Assembly: GCA_947501315.1 (NCBI GenBank)
Contig: CANMXH010000020.1
Span: forward strand, 1 to 17,802
Reading direction: 5' to 3'
Length of the DNA stretch: 17,802 nt
Source of the DNA: Caulobacteraceae bacterium
GTDB taxonomy: Bacteria; Pseudomonadota; Alphaproteobacteria; Caulobacterales; Caulobacteraceae
Shown here: in pieces, positions 7,962 through 14,478 of the stretch
How the letters are laid out: every line of letters begins with the position of its first letter
Numbering within the stretch: the first letter of the stretch is position 1
Position numbers and translations under genes: made by a program
Notes under the pieces: generated by a model
The model's database searches: none
Seen by the model: only the letters and a program-made list of their open reading frames with translations
Told to the model about the DNA's origin: nothing

Positions 7962-9368
7962 ATGACCAAAGCGACGCTCAAGCCCCTGAACCAGCAGTCC
8001 ATTGTCATCACCGGTGCCACCTCGGGCATCGGTCTCGCGACGGCACGCCGCGCGGCGCGGGCCGGGGCCTGTGTCTTCCTGATCGCGCGCAGCGAAGCCG
8101 ATCTGAAAGCCCTGACCGAGGAACTGCAGGCCACCGGCGCCCGTGCCGCCTGGGCCGTGGCCGATGTGGCCGACCATGACGCCCTCGCCGGGGCGGCGGA
8201 AAAATGCGTGCGCCTGTTCGGCGGCTTCGACACCTGGATCAACAATGCCGGCGTCTCCATCTACGGGGCCATCAGCGCGACCACCCTGGAAGACCAGCGG
8301 CGGCTGTTCGAGACCAACTACTGGGGCGTGGTCAACGGTTCGCTGGTGGCAGCGGAGCATCTGCGCAAACGCTACAACGGCGGTGCCATCGTCAATGTCG
8401 GCTCCATCCTGTCCGACGCGCCCCTGCCGATCCAGGGCGTCTATTCGGCCTCCAAACATGCGGTGAAGGGATTCACCAATGCCCTGCGCATGGAGCTGAT
8501 GCGCGAACAGGCCCCGATCACCGTCAGCCTTATCAAGCCTGCGGCGGTCGACAGCCCCTCCAGCAAACACGCCCGCAAGCTGACCGGCTATGCGACCCAG
8601 AACCCCCAGCCCGTCTATGCGACCCATGTGGTGGCCGACACAATCCTCTACTGCGCCAGCCACCCGATCCGGGAGATCACCGTCGGCGGTGGCGGCCGGC
8701 TGATCGCCAGCTTCTATTCCGTCCTGCCCGGTCTGGCGGAACCACTCTTCGCCCGGTTCGCTCCGTCACTGATGCGGGACAGGCGTTCGGCCTGGGAACC
8801 GGACGAAGACGGGCTTTACGGCCCGGGCGACGACGGCCGCGCGGAAGAGGTTCACTATCCCATGGTCCGCCAGTTCTCTGCCCTCGCCGAGGTCCGCAAA
8901 CATCCCGGTATCACCAGCGGCGTGTTGGCGGTCCTGGCCGGGATCGGCATTGCCGCCCTGCTGCTGAAACAGCGCAGCGGCCCGACCCGGAATGAGCGGC
9001 TGCGCGGTCGCATCGATCCACGGGGCTGGATCGACACCGGAGCCCTGAATGACCGCTTCGGCGGCCTGGCCCACGCCCTCCGCCGGGGCCTGTCTGAAGC
9101 CGGTGAACGCGCGGCAGATCTCGGCGGCGACGCCCGCCGTCGTAGCGAACAGGTCCTCCGCGGCGCACGACATTCCTCGCGCAAGGCCCTGAAGAAGCAC
9201 GGCAAGACGGCGCAGCGTTACGCCCATGACGCCGGTGCTTTCGCCCGGGACCATGCGAAGGAAGGCGGGGCCCTGCTGGCCCTGGCCACCATCGCCGCCG
9301 CCATCGGAGCCGCGGCCCTCGACGTCCGCCGCCCCGACAGCCGCATCCGCAAACCCGGCCAGTTCTAG
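7962..9368 (+). CDS. Short-chain dehydrogenase with membrane-associated C-terminal extension
   Basis: The first 255 residues form a classical SDR oxidoreductase: nucleotide site TGATSGIG (17-24), NNAG (94-97), N119, and the catalytic set S148, Y161 and K165 in YSASK. The substrate cannot be read from sequence. SDRs are usually about 250 residues; this one has 468. The extra part holds a linker with DEDGLYGPGDD, a hydrophobic helix at about 318-336, an Arg- and Ala-rich, probably amphipathic helical stretch (about 340-430), a second hydrophobic helix at about 436-453 and a basic tail. This suggests attachment to the inner membrane. The ribosome site is weak (GGCGG about five bases before the ATG). 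No other gene shares its transcript. Confidence 0.85.
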   Translation: MTKATLKPLNQQSIVITGATSGIGLATARRAARAGACVFLIARSEADLKALTEELQATGARAAWAVADVADHDALAGAAEKCVRLFGGFDTWINNAGVSIYGAISATTLEDQRRLFETNYWGVVNGSLVAAEHLRKRYNGGAIVNVGSILSDAPLPIQGVYSASKHAVKGFTNALRMELMREQAPITVSLIKPAAVDSPSSKHARKLTGYATQNPQPVYATHVVADTILYCASHPIREITVGGGGRLIASFYSVLPGLAEPLFARFAPSLMRDRRSAWEPDEDGLYGPGDDGRAEEVHYPMVRQFSALAEVRKHPGITSGVLAVLAGIGIAALLLKQRSGPTRNERLRGRIDPRGWIDTGALNDRFGGLAHALRRGLSEAGERAADLGGDARRRSEQVLRGARHSSRKALKKHGKTAQRYAHDAGAFARDHAKEGGALLALATIAAAIGAAALDVRRPDSRIRKPGQF

Positions 9369-9459
9369 GGCTGACTTCAGTCGATGACGGTCCGAGCTTT
9401 TGTCATCCCCGACGGAGCGAAGCGAAGATCGGGGACGGTTCAAGCCCCCATTCTCTGAG

Positions 9460-9492
9460 CTCCCGGACAGCCCGCTTGGGCTGAGCCGGGAG
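9460..9492. repeat. Inner palindromic unit, left copy
   Basis: Folds on itself: CTCCCGG then CAGCCC pair with GGGCTG then CCGGGAG around a GCTT loop, with small bulges. It is the mirror copy of 9575-9608. Confidence 0.75.
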
Positions 9493-9574
9493 CAAGCCTG
9501 CCACTGCACGGGAAGCACCGGATTGTTCCGCGCGCATTGATGCGGCGCCAACGGCCGCAGCAACCTCCGCCCGT

Positions 9575-9608
9575 CTCCCGGCTCAGCCCAAAGGGGGCTG
9601 TCCGGGAG
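9575..9608. repeat. Inner palindromic unit, right copy
   Basis: Inverted copy of 9460-9492. Both stems are identical in sequence and only the loop differs (AAAGG here against GCTT), as expected if selection or copying preserved the fold. Confidence 0.75.
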
Positions 9609-9730
9609 GGGCCACAGGAGTGACGTGTATCGTCCCCGATCTTCGCTTCGCTCCGTCGGGGATGACAAGGGGCCAATGCCACCTCACACCGAGATCATTC
9701 CGGATTCAGTTAGACGCTCTGGACCCTGTT

Positions 9731-9756
9731 TTCCGTCAGCCGTCGCCAGCTATTGC
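9731..9756 (+). promoter_or_regulatory. Possible promoter of the serB-serA fusion gene
   Basis: TTCCGTC at 9731-9737 and GCTATTGC at 9749-9756 have the spacing and -10 type of the Caulobacter vegetative promoter. The -35 match is poor, so this is a weak call made by eye. Confidence 0.25.
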
Positions 9757-9787
9757 TGCAACTGCGAAGGTCAGCCAAGGTCCCTGC

Positions 9788-11680
9788 ATGGCTGAGCCGA
9801 CCACCTATGTCTTCGATTTCGATTCCACCCTCGTGCGCATCGAGACGCTGGAGGCCTTGGCCGACATCGCCCTGGCCGGGGTCCCCGACGCCGCCGCGAT
9901 CCGCGCCGAAGTCGCAGCCCTGACAGATCAGGCCATGACCGGCGACCTGCCGTTCGGTGAGGCCCTGAACCGCCGACTGGCCCTGCTGCCCCTGACCCGC
10001 GACCATGTCGCCGAACTGGCCGCCCGCATCCTCGATGAGGGCACGCCCTCCGTGCGCCGCAACCTGCGCTTCTTCCGCGAGCACAAGGGCCGGATCGTCA
10101 TCCTCTCGGGCGGCTTTCGCGAGATCATCGCCCCCCTCGCCGCACATCTCCACGTCCCGGCGGAACAGCTGCTCTGCAATGACCTGCTCTATGACGCCGA
10201 AGGTCGGGTCACGGGCGTGGATCCGGCCAATCCCCTGTCGCAGGCCGGCGGCAAGCCGGTCGTCCTCCGTGCGCTGGGCCTGCCGGGCCCCGTGGTCATG
10301 ATCGGCGACGGCTGGACCGACGCCGAGGTCAGGCTGGCCGGGGCCGCCGACCGTTTCCACGCCTTCACCGAGGTGGTGCGCCGCGAGCGGGTTGTCGCCG
10401 CCGCCGACGCCGAGGCCCCGTCGATGGACGAGTTCCTGCATGCCGAGGGCCTCGCCGGCCGCTGGTCTTATCCCCGCGCCCGCATTCGCATCCTGCTGCT
10501 CGAGAACATCCATCCCGCCGCCGTCGAACGGCTGGAAGAGGCGGGCTATTCGGTCGAATCGCACAAGGGGGCGCTGGACGAGGACGCCCTGATCGAGGCG
10601 GTTCGCGGCGTCCATGTGCTGGGCGTCCGCTCCAAGACCCAGGTCAGCGCCCGCGTGCTGGAGGCCGCCGACCGGTTGATGGCCGTGGCCGCCTTCTGCA
10701 TCGGCACCAACCAGATCGACCTCGACACCGCGGCCGGCCGGGGCGTGGCCGTGTTCAACGCCCCCTATTCCAACACCCGGTCCGTGGTCGAACTGGCCGT
10801 CGGCCTGACCATCGCCCTGCTGCGTGACGTGGCCGACAAGTCCGCCGCCATGCACCGTGGCCGGTGGAACAAGTCCGCGACCGGCTCGCGCGAGCTGCGT
10901 GGCAAGACCCTCGGCATCATCGGCTATGGCGCCATCGGCTCCCAGCTGTCCGTTCTGGCCGAGGGCCTCGGCATGCGGGTCATCTTCCACGACCTGACCG
11001 AACGGCTGGCCCTCGGCAACGCCCGCCGCATGGCCTCGCTTGACGCCCTTCTGGCCGAAAGCGACGTGGTCAGTCTGCATGTCGACGGCCGCACCGAAAA
11101 CACCGCCCTGATCGGCGCGTCCCGGCTGTCGCGCATGAAGCAGGGCGCCCTGCTGCTGAACCTTTCGCGCGGCCATGTGGTCGATGTCGGGGCCCTGGCC
11201 CAGGCCCTCGGTTCCGGCCGAATCGGCGGGGCGGCGGTGGACGTCTTCCCCGAAGAGCCCGCCACCAACGCCGACCCGTTCGACAGCCCCCTGCGCGGCC
11301 TGCCCAATGTGATCCTGACGCCCCATATCGGCGGTTCGACCGAAGAGGCCCAGGAGGCCATCGGCGCGTTCGCCGCCGAACGCTTGCTGGCTTATCTGAA
11401 CCGCGGCGACACCACCTTCTGCGTCAACCTGCCCAATGTGCAACTGGCCGAGGTCGACGGGGCGCACCGCATCCTGCACATCCACCGCAACCAGCCGGGC
11501 GTTCTGGCCGAGCTGAACCGCGCCCTCGCGGCCGCCGGACTGAACATTCTGGGCCAGCATCTGAAGACCGACGAACGCACCGGTTATGTGATCACGGACG
11601 TCGATCGCGACTATGATCCGGAGGCGTTGCAGGGGCTTCGTAGTGTGGCAGGAACGCTGCGCTTCCGCATGTTGCACTAA
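9788..11680 (+). CDS. SerB-SerA fusion: phosphoserine phosphatase / D-3-phosphoglycerate dehydrogenase
   Basis: A 630-residue protein carrying the last and first enzymes of L-serine synthesis. Residues 1 to about 225 are a HAD phosphatase of SerB type: D10 and D12 in DFDSTL, a SerB-like cap (AMTGDLPFGEAL), S107 in VILSGGF, K156, and D174 and D178 in IGDGWTD. From about 230 the protein follows E. coli-type SerA: NAD site GIIGYGAIG (376-384), catalytic R461, E490 and H513 (TPHIGGST), then a C-terminal ACT domain. H566, N568 and N586 match the serine-binding residues of E. coli SerA, so serine feedback is expected. The frame opens upstream into the inverted repeat, but homology begins at the ATG at 9788. 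SerC, the middle enzyme, is not in the window. Confidence 0.9.
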   Translation: MAEPTTYVFDFDSTLVRIETLEALADIALAGVPDAAAIRAEVAALTDQAMTGDLPFGEALNRRLALLPLTRDHVAELAARILDEGTPSVRRNLRFFREHKGRIVILSGGFREIIAPLAAHLHVPAEQLLCNDLLYDAEGRVTGVDPANPLSQAGGKPVVLRALGLPGPVVMIGDGWTDAEVRLAGAADRFHAFTEVVRRERVVAAADAEAPSMDEFLHAEGLAGRWSYPRARIRILLLENIHPAAVERLEEAGYSVESHKGALDEDALIEAVRGVHVLGVRSKTQVSARVLEAADRLMAVAAFCIGTNQIDLDTAAGRGVAVFNAPYSNTRSVVELAVGLTIALLRDVADKSAAMHRGRWNKSATGSRELRGKTLGIIGYGAIGSQLSVLAEGLGMRVIFHDLTERLALGNARRMASLDALLAESDVVSLHVDGRTENTALIGASRLSRMKQGALLLNLSRGHVVDVGALAQALGSGRIGGAAVDVFPEEPATNADPFDSPLRGLPNVILTPHIGGSTEEAQEAIGAFAAERLLAYLNRGDTTFCVNLPNVQLAEVDGAHRILHIHRNQPGVLAELNRALAAAGLNILGQHLKTDERTGYVITDVDRDYDPEALQGLRSVAGTLRFRMLH

Positions 11681-11700
11681 AACCTTACCTTGCGGCATCT

Positions 11701-11723
11701 TGCGCCCACGGAAAACGGGCGCA
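11701..11723 (+). other. Hairpin between the serB-serA fusion and the autotransporter gene
   Basis: TGCGCCC (11701-11707) pairs exactly with GGGCGCA (11717-11723) around a nine-base loop. No T run follows, so it is not a standard intrinsic terminator. It could slow polymerase, stabilise an mRNA end or sit in the leader of the next gene. Confidence 0.35.
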
Positions 11724-11770
11724 CACTGTCACCCAACGGTCGCATGATGACGGCCGAAGGAGGATCATCG

Positions 11771-13582
11771 ATGTCTCGTTTTCTGCGCCATGCGGCGCTT
11801 GCGGCCCTGACGGTCGCCGCCGCCGGCACCATCGCTTCTGCCGCCAGCGCCCAGAGCTACAGCCGCCTGGTCGTTTTCGGCGACAGCCTGAGTGACAACG
11901 GCAACCTGTTTGCCGCAACCGGCGGTGCCAGTCCGACTGCGCCCAATTTCCAGGGCCGTTTCTCGAACGGCGTGGTGTTCACCGAACTGCTTGGCTTCAC
12001 CGCCGGCCGTTCCGCTGCCGGTGCGTCTGTGACGGGCAGCATCAACTACGCCTATGGCGGTGCCAGAACCGACAGCTCGGCCTTCCCGCCCGGAATGCGT
12101 AATCAGCTGCTGGCCTATACGGGCGCGGGCGGCACCTTCCGCTCGACCGATCTGGTCAGCATCCTCGGCGGTGCCAACAACATCTTCCAGGGCCTGCCGG
12201 CCGCCGGTGCCTCGTCCAACCCGACCGGTGCCATCGCGCCCGTCGTCACAGCAGCTGCGGCTGACATGGCCTTCCTGGTCAACAGCATTGCGGCCGCCGG
12301 TGCCGGTACGATCCTGGTCGGCAACATTCCGAGCCTCGGAAGCGCGCCGGCGTTCCGTGGCACGGCTGCTGCTCCGCTGGCCGAGTTTGCCGGTACCTCG
12401 TTCAACAGCGCCCTGCTCAGCGCAATGATGACGACGGCTGCTGCCCGCCCGGGCACCAACATCATCCTGTTCGATATCTTCAAGATCGGCACGACCCTGA
12501 CCGCAAATCCGGGAGCCTTCGGCCTGACCAATGTCACCGACGCCTGCTTCAACGGGGTCACGGTCTGCGCAACGCCCAACACCTATCTGTTCTGGGATGG
12601 CGTCCACCCGACCGCCGCCGGCCACCAGCTGATCGCCCGTCTGGCCAATGACTATCTCTACTATGGCGACATCGGTGCCCAATCGACCGTCCAGGCGGAA
12701 ACCTCCTTCCGCCAACGTGAGGACCTGCTCGATCTCGCCAGCGAAGGCATGTCCGGACGTGCCGCCTGGCAGGCCGGAACCAGCCTGACCTTCGGTGCCA
12801 TCGCCGGCAGCGTCGAGACCGATGCCCGTGGCTCCGTGGCCGCCTCTGACACCACCGGCTACGGCTTCAGGGCCGGCGTGGACCATGTCATGTCGCCGAG
12901 CGCGCGCTTCGGCTTCGCCGGGACCTACCACACCGCCGAGGTCGAGGCGGGAGCAATGATGTTCGACGTCAAGACCTATGCCTTCGACCTCTACGGCGGC
13001 TGGCGCTCGGGCGAGACCTTCATCAACGCCACGGTGGGCGGCTCGATCGATCACTACGACGACATCACCCGCCTCACCTCGCTGGCACCGGTCGTCCATA
13101 CCGGCGAGACGACCGGAGGCAGCCTCGGTGCCCGCGTCCAGGGCGGCGTCTGGATGGACCTGGGCGGCATTGCCCTGTCGCCGCGGGTCGCGCTCAACTG
13201 GGGTTCGACCGACGTCAACGGCTATATCGAACAGGGTCCGGCGGCCCAGTACAGCTACCAGGACCGCACGGTCCAGGCCGCCAGCGGCGAGATCTCGCTG
13301 CGGGCCGAAGGCGGCGGCGAAGGCATGAGTTTCTTCGTCGAGGGTGGTTATCGCGACAGCTTCGCTGACAACAGTGACGCCGTGCGCACCGGGATCGCCG
13401 CCAACCCGGCCCAGATCCTCGCCCGCGAGATCGACGACCCGTTCGGCGGTTCGATGATCGCCTCGGCCGGTATCGAAGCCGACGTGGGACCGATGAAAAT
13501 GACCCTGGGCTACCGCGGTCGCTTCGGCGACAGCGCCGACAGCCATGTGGGTGCGGTGACCTTCCGCATGCCGCTGCCGTAA
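11771..13582 (+). CDS. GDSL-family esterase autotransporter
   Basis: Secreted lipase/esterase anchored by its own outer-membrane barrel, of the EstA/EstP type. The start ATG at 11771 has GAAGGAGGA about seven bases upstream; an upstream in-frame ATG at 11690 has no ribosome site. A Sec signal peptide (residues 1-27, ending ASA) is followed by the SGNH hydrolase: nucleophile S39 in FGDSLSDNGN, block III GGANN, and D276 and H279 in DGVHPTAAGH. From about residue 330 comes the autotransporter barrel of some 270 residues with alternating aromatic and polar strands. Total length is 603. The chain ends FRMPLP rather than with a terminal aromatic residue, which is a small departure from many barrels. 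A terminator follows. Confidence 0.92.
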   Translation: MSRFLRHAALAALTVAAAGTIASAASAQSYSRLVVFGDSLSDNGNLFAATGGASPTAPNFQGRFSNGVVFTELLGFTAGRSAAGASVTGSINYAYGGARTDSSAFPPGMRNQLLAYTGAGGTFRSTDLVSILGGANNIFQGLPAAGASSNPTGAIAPVVTAAAADMAFLVNSIAAAGAGTILVGNIPSLGSAPAFRGTAAAPLAEFAGTSFNSALLSAMMTTAAARPGTNIILFDIFKIGTTLTANPGAFGLTNVTDACFNGVTVCATPNTYLFWDGVHPTAAGHQLIARLANDYLYYGDIGAQSTVQAETSFRQREDLLDLASEGMSGRAAWQAGTSLTFGAIAGSVETDARGSVAASDTTGYGFRAGVDHVMSPSARFGFAGTYHTAEVEAGAMMFDVKTYAFDLYGGWRSGETFINATVGGSIDHYDDITRLTSLAPVVHTGETTGGSLGARVQGGVWMDLGGIALSPRVALNWGSTDVNGYIEQGPAAQYSYQDRTVQAASGEISLRAEGGGEGMSFFVEGGYRDSFADNSDAVRTGIAANPAQILAREIDDPFGGSMIASAGIEADVGPMKMTLGYRGRFGDSADSHVGAVTFRMPLP

Positions 13583-13603
13583 GGCTTACAGACCGTCAGA
13601 ACA

Positions 13604-13636
13604 GGGCGCGCGGCTTCGGGTCGCGCGCCCTTTTTT
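13604..13636 (+). terminator. Intrinsic terminator of the autotransporter gene
   Basis: GGGCGCGCG (13604-13612) and CGCGCGCCC (13622-13630) form a nine-pair GC stem with a nine-base loop holding CTTCGG, followed at once by six T (13631-13636). It begins 21 bp after the stop codon. It is the clearest terminator in the window. Confidence 0.92.
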
Positions 13637-13793
13637 GTTGCCCGGGTGCGACGTCCTGCCGCCCCACCCGCCCCAAAGCTGCCCCATCGACCCGTAGAAC
13701 GGCCAGCCTACGGTCGCTGGTCGCAGTGTGTCGCACTTTGCGGCCGCCGGTGCCCCTCCCGCTCCTTGAGCCGAAGACGGATCTGCCGCTGCC

Positions 13794-14408
13794 ATGCGAC
13801 GCCTGCTACCGACCGCCCGGTCCTTTCTCATCCAGTCAGGCCAGGCCGTCAGCCTCGCCGGCGTGGCTGTACTGGCCATGGCGGCCGCGCCCCTGACGAG
13901 CCCCCGTGACAGCGTCCCGGTCGAAACACTCGCCACGCCGGAAGCACCACCGCTGGCCGCCGTCGCCGAGCCGGCCGGGCCCGTCAGGCGGCTCATCACC
14001 TTCGGGATGCCTGTTCGGCATCATGCCATCAACTCGCCCTTCGGCCTGCGCCGCCTGCCCGGAAACGCCACGCGCAATCACGAGGGTGTCGATATCGCCG
14101 CCCCCACGGGTACCGGTGTCTTTGCCGCCGCGGAGGGTTCGGTCCTGCGCACCGGCCATGACCCCGCCGGCTACGGACGCTTTGTCGAGATTCGCCACCC
14201 CAACGGCATGACCACCCTCTATGGACACCTCAGCCGCGTAGACGTGGCGTCAGGTGATGGGGTCGGGACCGGTGAGCGCATCGGGCTGGTCGGCTCAACC
14301 GGCCGTTCGACAGGCCCGCATCTGCATTTCGAAGTGCGGCGCGGCGATCGTCAGGTCAACCCGGTCAAGGTCATGGGCCGCACCTTCGAAGTCGTGATCG
14401 CTACCTGA
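13794..14408 (+). CDS. M23-family (LytM-like) metallopeptidase
   Basis: A 204-residue predicted cell-wall endopeptidase or peptidoglycan-binding regulator. A hydrophobic stretch at about 11-33 would act as signal peptide or membrane anchor, followed by a Pro/Ala-rich linker of about 35 residues. The M23 domain (about 75-195) has all the expected metal and catalytic residues: H96 and D100 in NHEGVD, H145 in YGHL, and H176 and H178 in HLHFE, with the INSPFGLR lead-in. It is therefore likely active, unlike degenerate EnvC/NlpD types. The cut bond is unknown. The ATG at 13794 has no strong ribosome site. The gene follows a terminator and so needs its own promoter in 13637-13793, where I could not pick one. 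Confidence 0.88.
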   Translation: MRRLLPTARSFLIQSGQAVSLAGVAVLAMAAAPLTSPRDSVPVETLATPEAPPLAAVAEPAGPVRRLITFGMPVRHHAINSPFGLRRLPGNATRNHEGVDIAAPTGTGVFAAAEGSVLRTGHDPAGYGRFVEIRHPNGMTTLYGHLSRVDVASGDGVGTGERIGLVGSTGRSTGPHLHFEVRRGDRQVNPVKVMGRTFEVVIAT

Positions 14409-14478
14409 CGAAAGCCCGGCCCCTGACCACGGTTTCTTCACCCCTTTGGTGCCAGGGTGGGCCGTGAAGGGGGGCGTT

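Larger units (their letters stand above)
9400..9668. repeat. Nested inverted repeat, 269 bp, REP/MITE-like
   Basis: The stretch 9369-9787 has no credible gene and is dominated by this element. Its outer arms, 9400-9437 and 9631-9668, are exact 38-bp reverse complements. Inside them lie a second pair, 9460-9492 and 9575-9608, which are reverse complements except in a 4-5 base loop. All arms share one centre near 9534. The core 9493-9574 is unique and codes for nothing visible. Each outer arm also folds on itself (TCCCCGA 9406-9412 with TCGGGGA 9429-9435). No target-site duplication is seen at the edges. The outer motif resembles palindromes I recall as dispersed in Caulobacterales genomes. It may also end the upstream transcript. 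Confidence 0.85.

Noticed and set aside
9400..9668. CRISPR array or insertion sequence as explanation of the repeats
   Set aside because: There are only two copies of each unit in inverted orientation, no regular spacers and no transposase frame in the 82-bp core.
9620..9787. Upstream extension of the serB-serA frame through the right repeat arm
   Set aside because: The extra 56 residues come from the repeat and show no homology; the SerB fold begins directly after the ATG at 9788.
9710..11698. A 662-codon open frame on the minus strand opposite the serB-serA fusion
   Set aside because: It is a shadow of GC-rich coding: low-complexity Gly/Gln/Asp/His composition, no domain, while the plus frame has full enzyme motifs.
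11690..11770. Earlier start of the autotransporter gene at 11690
   Set aside because: It would bury the signal peptide 27 residues inside and lacks a ribosome site, whereas 11771 has a strong one.
11765..13546. A 593-codon open frame on the minus strand opposite the autotransporter gene
   Set aside because: Same kind of shadow. The plus strand has a signal peptide, SGNH motifs, a strong ribosome site and a terminator.
13586..13999. A 137-codon minus-strand frame over the terminator and the start of the M23 gene
   Set aside because: It overlaps a clear terminator and a real gene and consists of Ala/Gly/Ser/Thr-rich low-complexity sequence.
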